A stretch of DNA of 64,000 bases, taken from contig DJSB01000030.1 in assembly GCA_002437945.1 (NCBI GenBank), positions 30,524 to 94,523 on the forward strand, in the 5' to 3' direction. Both the position numbers and the translations under genes were made by a program. Origin of the DNA: Christensenella sp. UBA6345 (GTDB lineage: Bacteria; Bacillota; Clostridia; Christensenellales; UBA1242). Of this stretch, positions 7,904-18,555 are shown in pieces (position 1 is the stretch's first letter; every line of letters starts with the position of its first letter). Under the pieces are notes generated by a model that saw only the letters and a list, made by a program, of their open reading frames with translations, did not search any database and was not told the DNA's origin.

Positions 7904-8005
7904 TTAATTGTTTAGTTCTTCCATATCTCCATTAAGTGCTTTTCTAAAGATAAGTTTCAATAATGGGCTTAAAAACTTTGGGCATTTTATGCAGTATATT
8001 CTCAT
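7904..8005 (-). CDS. spoVM: Stage V sporulation protein SpoVM (very small)
   Basis: A 33-codon gene missed by size cut-offs. The product begins MRIYCIKCPKFLSPLLKLIF. It aligns without gaps to the amphipathic helix of Bacillus SpoVM (MKFYTIKLPKFLGGIV...), including the conserved Pro9 and the KFL that follows. SpoVM marks the convex outer-forespore membrane and anchors SpoIVA for coat assembly. The position supports the call: next to rpmB and downstream of rpe, as in Bacillus subtilis. A perfect AAGGAG (8019-8014) is 8 bases from the ATG. Unlike the 26-residue Bacillus protein it has a longer, acidic/polar C-terminal tail (about residues 25-33) and two cysteines. The sequence CATATAAG at 8041-8034 loosely resembles a sigma-E -10 box, but I could not confirm a -35. 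Confidence 0.88.
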   Translation of the reverse strand: MRIYCIKCPKFLSPLLKLIFRKALNGDMEELNN

Positions 8006-8150
8006 CTATCTTACTCCTTAAAGTCTTTTATATCTTATATGAATATACTCTGTTTTTCGTTAAAATGCACAAAATCAATATTTTAAATTAATTGCATAAA
8101 TTAATCACAAATTAAAAGAATTAAACAATATTAATAATATTAAAATAAGA

Positions 8151-8187
8151 GGAATTTAGCCATATAGTGTATTACTCGGCTATTTCC
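8151..8187 (-). terminator. Probable terminator after rpe
   Basis: Imperfect 9-10 base stem (GGAAATAGCC/GGCTAAATTCC) that overlaps the last codons of rpe, followed by TCTTATTTT on minus. It separates the long priA-rpe operon from spoVM. Confidence 0.45.
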
Positions 8188-8834
8188 TTTATTTTTTTAA
8201 TAAAATTGGCTTTATTTTCAGATTTATACACAGCACTGCCCATAACAACTATATCAGCACCTGCTTTATTAATTAATTTAATATTGGTAGCATCAACACC
8301 ACCATCAACTTCTATTTTTACATTATAGTGATTATCAGTGATTATTTTTTTTAGTGCCATAATTTTTTCATAAGTACTTTCTATAAATTTTTGTCCACTC
8401 TTCCCTGGTACAACACTCATAATCAAAACTAAATCAATCATAGGTAGATATGGTAATAAGACATCAATAGAAGTATCAGGACAGATACTTACACCTACCA
8501 TAATTTTCTTTTTATGTACTTCATTAATAAAATAGAAAAGATTGGTTTTATTGTTAAAACTCTCATAGTGTGCAGTAATAATTGTAGGTCTAGATTTATA
8601 ATATTCTTGCCATACTTGAATAGGATTGGACACCATAAGGTGCACATCTAACGGTATAGTAGAATTTTGACCAACTTCATATAATAATTCTGGGCTTAAA
8701 CACTTGGCTTCAACAAACTTTCCGTCCATAACATCGCAATGAAGAATATCGGCATTAGCGAGTTGAAGTTCCTTAACATAATTAACCAAATTATCTTCTT
8801 TTTCAGGATTCGTACTAGGTGCGATTTTAATCAT
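8172..8834 (-). CDS. rpe: Ribulose-phosphate 3-epimerase
   Basis: 220-residue TIM-barrel epimerase that interconverts ribulose-5-P and xylulose-5-P in the pentose phosphate pathway. Active-site features are visible: IAPS at the start, HCDVMDGKFV (metal His/Asp), LDVHLMV, and the phosphate-binding EVDGGV near the C-terminus with VMGSAVY. The start overlaps the end of rsgA by 8 bases, implying translational coupling. The rsgA-rpe pairing is conserved in Bacillota. Confidence 0.95.
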   Translation of the reverse strand: MIKIAPSTNPEKEDNLVNYVKELQLANADILHCDVMDGKFVEAKCLSPELLYEVGQNSTIPLDVHLMVSNPIQVWQEYYKSRPTIITAHYESFNNKTNLFYFINEVHKKKIMVGVSICPDTSIDVLLPYLPMIDLVLIMSVVPGKSGQKFIESTYEKIMALKKIITDNHYNVKIEVDGGVDATNIKLINKAGADIVVMGSAVYKSENKANFIKKIKEIAE

Positions 8835-9594
8835 ACTCTCTCTCCCATTTTTCTTTCAATTGTTTAAATAATTCAAGATACCTATTATATCTATCATTAT
8901 TAATCTTTTTTAAATTAACATCTTCTTTTACACCACAGCCATTTTCACTGGTATGAGTGCAATTGTAGAATTTACAATTATATCCGCTAAATTCAGGATA
9001 ATAGTCTTTAAGTTCGTTATATTTAATATTGAGTTCAAGCATACTAAATCCCGGAGTGTCGGCTATCATTATATTGTCTTTAAGGACAAAAATTGTGCAC
9101 TCTCTTGTGGTATGTTTACCACGTTCAACTTTCCTACTTAATATGTTTGTTGACTGATTAATATTGTTATCAATACAATTAATAAGACTACTTTTCCCTA
9201 CAGCACTTTGCCCTGCAAATACACTTACTTTTCCTTTAAGTATATCTTTTAATGAAGATAAGTTACTTTCAATAGCACTAGTCAAAATAATACTATCAAC
9301 TACATCTTTATATTGGTTAACAATATCATTAATTTCTTCTTTAGTAAACAAATCTAATTTATTGATTACTATAATAGGATCGATATTATTGGCATATGCA
9401 TTAATAATAAGTTTATCAACAAGATAAAAATCTGGTTTCGGTGTCTTTGATACAACTATCAAAAGTTGATCAATATTAGTAACTTTTGGTCGTAATATTT
9501 CATTTTTGCGTGGCAAAACTTTAGTAATAACATAATCATTACTAAAGTCATTTTTTATTAATTCTACATTATCTCCAACCAACAATCTACCCAT
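8827..9594 (-). CDS. rsgA: Ribosome small subunit-dependent GTPase RsgA (start probably upstream, at a non-AUG codon)
   Basis: Circularly permuted GTPase that helps 30S subunit maturation. From the first ATG (9594): G4 NKLDL (78-82) precedes the P-loop GQSAVGKSSL (128-137) and DTPGF. A zinc knuckle C-x4-C-x-H-x5-C is near the C-terminus. The family's N-terminal OB-fold is cut at this ATG. The same frame stays open upstream to a stop at 9697-9699 and encodes the missing strands (GKIVKGISNQFLVYC, then PLGN...LVGDNVE). No ATG, GTG or TTG occurs in that extension. ATT at 9690-9688, 9 bases after AGGGG in the 3' end of rlmN, is the best start and would give 287 residues. Coordinates here keep the conservative ATG. 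Confidence 0.9.
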   Translation of the reverse strand: MGRLLVGDNVELIKNDFSNDYVITKVLPRKNEILRPKVTNIDQLLIVVSKTPKPDFYLVDKLIINAYANNIDPIIVINKLDLFTKEEINDIVNQYKDVVDSIILTSAIESNLSSLKDILKGKVSVFAGQSAVGKSSLINCIDNNINQSTNILSRKVERGKHTTRECTIFVLKDNIMIADTPGFSMLELNIKYNELKDYYPEFSGYNCKFYNCTHTSENGCGVKEDVNLKKINNDRYNRYLELFKQLKEKWEREYD

Positions 9595-9683
9595 TTTTTT
9601 TAAGTTACCTAATGGGACAGCATTAAGATACTGGTTGTCACAATATACTAAAAATTGATTGGATATTCCTTTTACAATTTTGC

Positions 9684-11132
9684 CTAAAATCTCTTTTTAC
9701 CCCTACTATTTTTGTTATTATAGTCCTGTCTTTGATAAGCATTGGTTCTAGTATTTTTACTAGTTCTAGAATTTTTGCCAAAGTCATCTTTATAAGAATT
9801 TTTATTATACGAATTATTGTTAGATGTTCGAGAATATCTGGAGTTTTTATCATAGTTATTAGATTGATAATCACTAGATTTTTTATTTAAGCCATTACGT
9901 TGATTACGTTCAAAAGAAGATTTTTCATTAAATTTATTACCGCTATTTCTATTATTTTTTGAACGTGAATTTAAGTTATTATTATAACTTCTAGTGTGAC
10001 TTGATTTAGGTCGATTAATAGATTTTTTAGTATTATGCAAAGTATCAATATCTGCCTTAATTAACTCATTATCACTAGATGGCATAGTACTATCTATTTC
10101 GCCATTGATTTCCTTATTACGTAACTGTCCACAAGCACCATCAATATCATCACCTAGACTTCTTCTCACTGTCGCACTAATACCATTCTTTAATAACTCA
10201 CGCAAGAAAGAATTGGTCTTATTATCAGTAACACCTTTTAGTCCACGTTCCTTAACTTCATTTAAGGAAATTAAATTAACACGGCAGTCTAAATTACGTA
10301 ACAAATATGCTAATTCTTGAGCATTCTGGATAGAACTATTAACACCATCAATCAAAGTATATTCGATATAAATCATACGATTGGTTATTGTGTGATAATA
10401 GTTGGCTGCTTCAATAACACTTTCTATAGAAAAACTTTTTGCTACTGGCATAATGCTACGTCTAATCTCATCATTAGGAGCATGCAAAGAAATAGCCAAA
10501 TTAATACTTAAACCAATATCGGCTAATTTTTCTATCTTACTAGGGATACCACAAGTAGAAAGTGTAATATTACGTACACTAAAATTAAACCCATCTTCAC
10601 TTGTAACTAGTCTTAAAAATTTAACAACATTGTCAAAATTATCTAGTGGTTCACCAGAACCCATAAGTACTAAATTGGTAATTTCTCTGTTACTAACACT
10701 ACCCTTTAAATATGCGTTAACGGCTACTATCTGTCCCAATATTTCTCCAGCCGTAAGGTTACGAACAAAGTTAAGACCACTTGCACAGAATGAGCAGTTC
10801 ATCTTGCAACCAACCTGAGTACTAATGCATAGTGTACGGCCATAGACATGAGACATTAATACACCTTCTATGATATTATCATCGTTAAGTTTATATAAAA
10901 ATTTAATAGTCTTATCTTTTGACTTAAAAACTTTATAAATCTTAACACTCTGCATATCAAATCCAAGTGTTTGCAATTTTTCAAGCAAAGACTGTGGTAA
11001 TACAGTATTTTGTCCGTAGTTTTTACCATTAAGTATAGCGTTATTAAGTTGTTTTGCTCTATATTTAGGCTCGCCTAAATTTTCAATTATTTTTGTAAGT
11101 TCGTTAATATCGTAATCTAATAAATTATTCAT
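9684..11132 (-). CDS. rlmN: 23S rRNA A2503/tRNA A37 C2-methyltransferase RlmN with long disordered tail
   Basis: Dual-specificity radical-SAM methylase. The N-terminal RlmN helices are followed by the SAM cluster motif CKMNCSFC (C-x3-C-x2-C), GSGEPL, and the C-terminal methyl-transfer cysteine in DIDGACGQL (about residue 335). The core ends near residue 338. A further 145 residues, extremely rich in Asn, Ser, Lys and Arg with many Tyr, follow to the stop. RlmN proteins are usually about 340-370 residues, so this tail is an add-on, likely disordered and RNA-binding (inference). The start overlaps rsmB by 8 bases. Its 3' end carries the probable ribosome-binding site of rsgA. Confidence 0.95.
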   Translation of the reverse strand: MNNLLDYDINELTKIIENLGEPKYRAKQLNNAILNGKNYGQNTVLPQSLLEKLQTLGFDMQSVKIYKVFKSKDKTIKFLYKLNDDNIIEGVLMSHVYGRTLCISTQVGCKMNCSFCASGLNFVRNLTAGEILGQIVAVNAYLKGSVSNREITNLVLMGSGEPLDNFDNVVKFLRLVTSEDGFNFSVRNITLSTCGIPSKIEKLADIGLSINLAISLHAPNDEIRRSIMPVAKSFSIESVIEAANYYHTITNRMIYIEYTLIDGVNSSIQNAQELAYLLRNLDCRVNLISLNEVKERGLKGVTDNKTNSFLRELLKNGISATVRRSLGDDIDGACGQLRNKEINGEIDSTMPSSDNELIKADIDTLHNTKKSINRPKSSHTRSYNNNLNSRSKNNRNSGNKFNEKSSFERNQRNGLNKKSSDYQSNNYDKNSRYSRTSNNNSYNKNSYKDDFGKNSRTSKNTRTNAYQRQDYNNKNSRGKKRF

Positions 11133-12402
11133 ATCTTTCTAATTTCCCTATAAAAAATCCTTCTGTATGGCTGATATGTGGGTAAAAAGTTTTTAGTCCA
11201 CATTCATCTTTTGATGGCACTTTAAAAGTATCTACGCAAGTAATCTTATAATTATGATGGCTATTAAGAAAGCCATTAATTATATTTTCATTTTCTTGTG
11301 GCAATATGGTACAAGTGCTATATACTATACTTCCACCTATTTTAACATATTTTGATGCTATATCCAGTATTTTTGCCTGAATTTTTGGTAGTTCTTCAAA
11401 CTTTAATTGGTTGTTAAGTAATAAATCAGGCTTTTTATCAACTACACCTAATCCCGAGCAAGGAACATCTAAAATAACACAATCAAACATATTTTCAAAC
11501 TGTGGATTAAATATTGTAGCATCATTAAGTAATGTGGTCACATTATCAATATTTAATCTATTTTTATATTCATTAATAAGTTGTAAACGATGTTCGTAAA
11601 TATCACAAGCAATAACTTCACAACTAGGATTAAGTGTGGCAGTATAAATGGCTTTACCACCCGGCGCAGAACATAAATCCAATACTTTATTACCTTTAAC
11701 ATTTCTAGCGACAATCATGCTAGGAATCCCCTGCGCTGTATACAAATTATTTAATTGTTTTTGTCTAACCAAACTTGAATAATCGACATATAAAGCATCT
11801 TCAAAAATTGATGGTTTATATTGTATGCCCAACTCGTCTAATTTTTGTATAAACTCTTTAACATCTACAAGTCTAGTATTAACTCTAATATGAGTATCAG
11901 TAGTTAATTCACAACTTAACAAACTAACTACAAAACCATAATCAAAGTTATTAAGTAAAAGGTTTATATACCACTCTGGTTTTGAAAATTTAATCGATAA
12001 AAATTGAGTTTTGTTATTAATATCAGGCAAAGAAAATGGTGTAATAACAACTTTTTTAAGCACTGCATTAATAAATGATTTATATGGACGCATATAAGTA
12101 CGCTTTGACAATTCGACAAGTTCGTTAACCATAGCAAAATCTGGTATGCTATCAACATTAAAATGCACATATGCACCCATCTTTAATAGCAATAAAACAT
12201 CTTTTTTAGGCGATTTTTTATAAAATTGACTTAAATAATAGTTTAATTGGATATCTTGGTCAATAACGCCATAAACAATCTTTGTAACAAGATTAAAATT
12301 AATGTCATTAGTGCTATGTTTATTAAGTTCGATAGAAGCATACGCTTTTTTAAAATAAACTTTATTTAAAACTTGGTATGCTAAATCAAGTTCTTTATTC
12401 AT
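11125..12402 (-). CDS. rsmB: 16S rRNA m5C967 methyltransferase RsmB
   Basis: 425 residues. An N-terminal NusB-like helical domain (about 1-130) is followed by a Rossmann SAM methyltransferase with VLDLCSAPGGK. The two catalytic cysteines of the m5C family are in DVPCSGLG and YSTCTI. It is coupled to fmt upstream (8-base overlap) and to rlmN downstream (8-base overlap). Confidence 0.95.
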   Translation of the reverse strand: MNKELDLAYQVLNKVYFKKAYASIELNKHSTNDINFNLVTKIVYGVIDQDIQLNYYLSQFYKKSPKKDVLLLLKMGAYVHFNVDSIPDFAMVNELVELSKRTYMRPYKSFINAVLKKVVITPFSLPDINNKTQFLSIKFSKPEWYINLLLNNFDYGFVVSLLSCELTTDTHIRVNTRLVDVKEFIQKLDELGIQYKPSIFEDALYVDYSSLVRQKQLNNLYTAQGIPSMIVARNVKGNKVLDLCSAPGGKAIYTATLNPSCEVIACDIYEHRLQLINEYKNRLNIDNVTTLLNDATIFNPQFENMFDCVILDVPCSGLGVVDKKPDLLLNNQLKFEELPKIQAKILDIASKYVKIGGSIVYSTCTILPQENENIINGFLNSHHNYKITCVDTFKVPSKDECGLKTFYPHISHTEGFFIGKLERYE

Positions 12403-13339
12403 TAACTATTTGTCCAACCCTTATATGTTTACCATTAAGTAAACTTTTTGCATTCATAACTTTACCATTTTCGGCTTGAATTTCGGTAATTTCCACAAAG
12501 CCATCGTTGGCTTTAATAACTAAACCAGATTTTGGACTAGCAAGTACAACTTCGCCAGTTTTGTAATTATCTACCATCAAGTCGTTATTATTATAAACTA
12601 TAGCCTTATATACCTTAAATCTGCCTTCTTCTAGTTTCATTTCGGCTACCGGCCATGGATTAAGACCCAATATAAATTGTTTAACCAAATATGCTGAATT
12701 GTCAAAATTAAGAGTACAATTCTCTTTTTTAAGCATTTTACATACAGTGGCTAAAGAATGGTCTTGTGGTGTATAAGTAATAGTACCATCTTCAAGTTGT
12801 TGTAAGGCTTCCATAAGACAATCAGCACCAATTACTGCTAGTCTATCAAACAACTCACCCGCTGTTTCTTCAGGCATAATATCTACTTCATGTTTAAGAA
12901 TAATATCGCCATCGTCCATACCTACATCACTACGTAGTATTGTAATACCAGTAGTTTTTTCGCCATTAATAACAGCCCATTGAATAGGTGCTGCTCCTCT
13001 ATATTTAGGCAATAAACTTCCATGAACATTAAATACACCATAAGTTGAAGCGTCCAAAATTTCTTTACTTAATATCTGTCCATAAGCGGCAGTTACAAAT
13101 AAATCAGCCTTAAGTCCTACAAGTTCTTCTACCCCGTCACGTCTTATTTTTTCATATTGGTATACAGGAATATTATATTTAAGTGCCAATTGTTTAACAG
13201 GACTAAACACAATACGTCCATTACGTCCTACTGGTCTGTCTGGTTGAGTGACAACACCTATAACTTCGTGGTGACTATCTATAAGTTTTTGTAATGTTGG
13301 GATTGAAAAATCTGGTGTTCCAAAAAATACTATTTTCAT
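12395..13339 (-). CDS. fmt: Methionyl-tRNA formyltransferase
   Basis: 314 residues. Formyl-transferase domain with the folate-binding loop SLLPKYRGAAPIQWAV (His-Gly-Ser just before: NVHGSLLP) and the catalytic Asp region DVGMDDGDII. The C-terminal OB domain carries the tRNA-binding surface. It formylates initiator Met-tRNA and sits with def, the enzyme that later removes the formyl group. It abuts def by one base and overlaps rsmB by 8. Confidence 0.96.
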   Translation of the reverse strand: MKIVFFGTPDFSIPTLQKLIDSHHEVIGVVTQPDRPVGRNGRIVFSPVKQLALKYNIPVYQYEKIRRDGVEELVGLKADLFVTAAYGQILSKEILDASTYGVFNVHGSLLPKYRGAAPIQWAVINGEKTTGITILRSDVGMDDGDIILKHEVDIMPEETAGELFDRLAVIGADCLMEALQQLEDGTITYTPQDHSLATVCKMLKKENCTLNFDNSAYLVKQFILGLNPWPVAEMKLEEGRFKVYKAIVYNNNDLMVDNYKTGEVVLASPKSGLVIKANDGFVEITEIQAENGKVMNAKSLLNGKHIRVGQIVNE

Positions 13340-13815
13340 TATTTACTCTCTTTTTTCTCTTTTTTAGGTTTGTAATCTTTTTCCATCTTATCTATAAACA
13401 ATATACCTTTAGTATGGTCAATCTCATGACACAATGCTGTAGCCAAATATCCAGTACCAGTAATAACAAATTCGTTACCATATCTGTCACATGCTTTAAC
13501 TGTAACTTGTTCGGGACGTTTAACGTAACCAGTAATATTTTTAACACTTAAACAGCCTTCAACTTCACATTGTTCGCCTACTGTCTCCAAAATTTCTGGA
13601 TTAACAAGTTCGATAAATGCGTTGTTAATCTCGACAATAACGACTCTTTTAAGCACTCCTACTTGTACGGCAGCAAGTCCACAACCATTGAACTTATGCA
13701 TAGTCTCTTTCATATCATCTAAAAGTTCCCATAAACTCTCATTAAAATTGTTAACAGGTTTACTTATTTTTCTTATAAATTCATTATCACTATAAACTAT
13801 ATTACGTATAGCCAT
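13339..13815 (-). CDS. def: Peptide deformylase
   Basis: 158 residues with all three deformylase motifs: GCGLAAVQVG, EGCLSV (metal Cys) and CHEIDHTKG (HExxH metal/catalytic). It removes N-formyl from nascent proteins. The C-terminus ends in a Lys/Glu-rich tail (about 12 residues). Between priA and fmt, as in most Bacillota. Confidence 0.96.
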   Translation of the reverse strand: MAIRNIVYSDNEFIRKISKPVNNFNESLWELLDDMKETMHKFNGCGLAAVQVGVLKRVVIVEINNAFIELVNPEILETVGEQCEVEGCLSVKNITGYVKRPEQVTVKACDRYGNEFVITGTGYLATALCHEIDHTKGILFIDKMEKDYKPKKEKKESK

Positions 13816-13839
13816 ATTATCTCCTTTTTTATTAAAATT

Positions 13840-16026
13840 CTAATCCAAACTTTGCGGATTAATTTCTGTAAATATTGTTGCTTTATTAGTAATAACATTA
13901 GAAATATCAAATATTTTCTTTATTATTTCTTTATTATCTTTTATTCGCATTAACACTTGATAACGGTACTTATTTTTAATTTTTGAATGCGGAGAACGCA
14001 TTGCTTCTAAAAAATAAAATTGGTCTTTATTATCAATACGAAGTTGTTTATATTTTAAAAACATATCATGAGTAAGGTTCTTGGCATCTTCATCATTATC
14101 GGAAGTAATTAATATACGAACAATTTTTGAAAATGGTGGGAATGATGCTGTTTCTCGCAGATTAATTTCTTTATTATAGAACCTTATATAATCATAATTG
14201 GCACAGAAATTATAGACATAATGTTTAGGGAAAAATGTCTGTAATACTACATGTCCAACTCTATCTGCTCTACCCGCTCTACCTGCGACTTGTGTAACCA
14301 ATTGGAAAGTTTTTTCATTGGCTCTAAAATCCGAATAGTACAAACTTAAATCTGCATCAAGTATACCTACTAAAGTTACTAGCGGAAAGTCATGTCCTTT
14401 AGCGATCATTTGCGTCCCAACTAAAATAGCAGGACGTGTATTTTCAAATTCCTTTAAAATACGTGCATGTGAGTTTTTTGATGTTGTCGTGTCGTTATCC
14501 ATACGAAAAACTTTAGTATTAGGGAAAAGTTGACTTAATTGAGATTCGATACGTTCGGTACCAGTGTTACCAAGTTTAATAGTATCTTTATGACAGTTGG
14601 GACATACAGTAAGTGGTTTAAACTTTTTGCCACAGTAATGACATTTAAGCAAGTTGTCTTCCTTATGATATACCAAAGATATATCACAATCTGTACATTT
14701 GGCTATATAGCCACATTCACGGCACATCTGAAAACTTGAAAATCCACGGCGATTAAGAAACAACATAATTTGTTCGCCATTATTAATCGCTTTACTCATA
14801 TCATTAAGCAACTGCCCAGAAAACATAGTCTTATTGCCACTTCTAAATTCACTACACATATCTACTATATCCATCTTTGGCAATGGCATATTGTTAATAC
14901 GTTGGTCTAAAGTAATAAGATTGTACTCTCCGATTTGTGCTTTATAAAATGATTCAATAGTAGGAGTTGCACTACCTAATACTAACGGACAATTGTTGTA
15001 TTTTGCTCTAATTTTGGCAACTGTAATAGTTTCAAAACGTGGATTATTATCAGACTGATATGAAGAATCATGTTCTTCATCAATAATTATAGCACCAACA
15101 TTAGTAATCGGTGCAAATATCGCACTTCTAGCACCAACCGCTATTGTTGCTTCTCCCGTATAAAGTCGATACCATTCATCAAATTTTTCACCATCAGAAA
15201 GTCCAGAATGCAACACTGCGACTTTATCACCAAATCTAGATCTAAATTGTTTAACAGTTTTTGGTGTTAAAGATATTTCGGGTACTAACATTATTGCTGT
15301 CTTACCCATTTTTAGTGCATAATTAATAACTTGCATATAAACTTCAGTTTTGCCACTTCCTGTTACACCAAACAATAAGTTAAATAAATTCTTGTTATTA
15401 ATAATACTATCAACAGCATTTTTTTGTTTATCAGTTAATGTAAATGCAACACTAGTTGCAATATCTTCACTAAAAGGATTACGATTTTTACCAACAATAT
15501 CAAAAGCAATATAGCCTTTTTCAATAAGTTTTGTTATGGTAGCATTACCAAATTTCTTATTAAGAATAACAATATCTTCTTTAATCTTTGTTTTTAAATA
15601 TGCACAAGCCAAAATCTGATTCTTTGAATTAGGTTTAATTAAATCTAAATGTCCTAAACCATATTCGGTTAAATAGCACATTTTTGTGCTTTGTGGTTTA
15701 ATCTTGCCATTACGTATTTGGGCTGGAATGATAAGATGAATAATATCTATTAATCTTAAATTGTATGTTTCGACTAACTTATCAATTACTTGAAACATTT
15801 CTGTAGTAATTAATGGGTTATCATCTAGTGGTTTAATAATATCTTTTACAAGGTTTACGTCATAATTTGTGGTATCTTTAAGTTTAAGTACATATCCTTC
15901 TAAACTACGTTTACCGAAAGGTACTAAAACTCTATGCCCTACTTTAACATTATCATCGGGGCATCTATAATCAAATATTTTGTCCAGCAAATCCGCTGAT
16001 ACATCTACAACCACTTCTGCGTACAT
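13840..16026 (-). CDS. priA: Primosomal protein N' (replication restart helicase PriA)
   Basis: 728 residues. An N-terminal 3'-end-binding/circularly permuted winged-helix region precedes the helicase core with Walker A GVTGSGKTEVY, the DEEHDSSY box, and FLNRRGFSSF. The cysteine array CRECG...CTDCD...CHYCG...CPNC binds two zinc ions. QVAGRAGR is motif VI. PriA reloads the replisome at stalled forks. First gene of the priA-def-fmt-rsmB-rlmN-rsgA-rpe chain. Confidence 0.96.
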   Translation of the reverse strand: MYAEVVVDVSADLLDKIFDYRCPDDNVKVGHRVLVPFGKRSLEGYVLKLKDTTNYDVNLVKDIIKPLDDNPLITTEMFQVIDKLVETYNLRLIDIIHLIIPAQIRNGKIKPQSTKMCYLTEYGLGHLDLIKPNSKNQILACAYLKTKIKEDIVILNKKFGNATITKLIEKGYIAFDIVGKNRNPFSEDIATSVAFTLTDKQKNAVDSIINNKNLFNLLFGVTGSGKTEVYMQVINYALKMGKTAIMLVPEISLTPKTVKQFRSRFGDKVAVLHSGLSDGEKFDEWYRLYTGEATIAVGARSAIFAPITNVGAIIIDEEHDSSYQSDNNPRFETITVAKIRAKYNNCPLVLGSATPTIESFYKAQIGEYNLITLDQRINNMPLPKMDIVDMCSEFRSGNKTMFSGQLLNDMSKAINNGEQIMLFLNRRGFSSFQMCRECGYIAKCTDCDISLVYHKEDNLLKCHYCGKKFKPLTVCPNCHKDTIKLGNTGTERIESQLSQLFPNTKVFRMDNDTTTSKNSHARILKEFENTRPAILVGTQMIAKGHDFPLVTLVGILDADLSLYYSDFRANEKTFQLVTQVAGRAGRADRVGHVVLQTFFPKHYVYNFCANYDYIRFYNKEINLRETASFPPFSKIVRILITSDNDEDAKNLTHDMFLKYKQLRIDNKDQFYFLEAMRSPHSKIKNKYRYQVLMRIKDNKEIIKKIFDISNVITNKATIFTEINPQSLD

Positions 16027-16103
16027 AATACAACCTTTAAATAACTAGAATCATTAAACCAATGTAAAATAATAAAATATTAATTAAAAATAAATACAAA
16101 GAA

Positions 16104-16138
16104 AAATTCTATTGCTAGAAATAGAAGCAATAGAATTT
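16104..16138 (-). terminator. Hairpin after rpoZ
   Basis: 13-base perfect stem (AAATTCTATTGCT with complement) overlapping the rpoZ stop, followed on minus by TTTTTCTTTG. It likely ends or attenuates transcription between rpoZ and priA. Confidence 0.65.
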
Positions 16139-16322
16139 ACTTTGAAATTATTTTTCCGTTATAAACCTCATTGACAGCACGTGTAACTTCTGGAATTTCT
16201 TCTCTTTCTGTTTCAGTTAGAGTTTGTTGAAGTGTTTTTGCACGTTTACTTACCATAACTGCAAGTTTATATGGGTTACCAACTTTAGCAATAAGTTGAT
16301 CAATAGGTGGTTCTAATAACAT
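16137..16322 (-). CDS. rpoZ: RNA polymerase omega subunit
   Basis: 61 residues. It starts MLLEPPIDQLIAKVGNPYKL, the conserved omega N-terminus (PsiDkLl...sKYkLv), with KRAKTL helix. It assists folding of beta-prime in RNA polymerase. Shorter than the E. coli protein but normal for Bacillota. The usual upstream partner gmk is not here; ligA lies upstream instead. Confidence 0.92.
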   Translation of the reverse strand: MLLEPPIDQLIAKVGNPYKLAVMVSKRAKTLQQTLTETEREEIPEVTRAVNEVYNGKIISK

Positions 16323-16497
16323 AACATTGCCTCTTTATATATATTTAATACTTATATAGTATAGCAATATTATGTTTATAAATAAAGTACTTTTATAAAT
16401 TTTTTTAATATTTTTATTAAAAAATCAAATTATACTTAAAAATAATCTCTAAATTTAATCGAAAATTTTGAAAAATTAAATTAAAAATGCAGTAGAA

Positions 16498-18489
<1,992 letters not shown>

Positions 18490-18555
18490 TCATTATAAAA
18501 TTAATTTATTGTTATACTTTAATAACTTTATTTGGTTATACATTTATAATTATTT

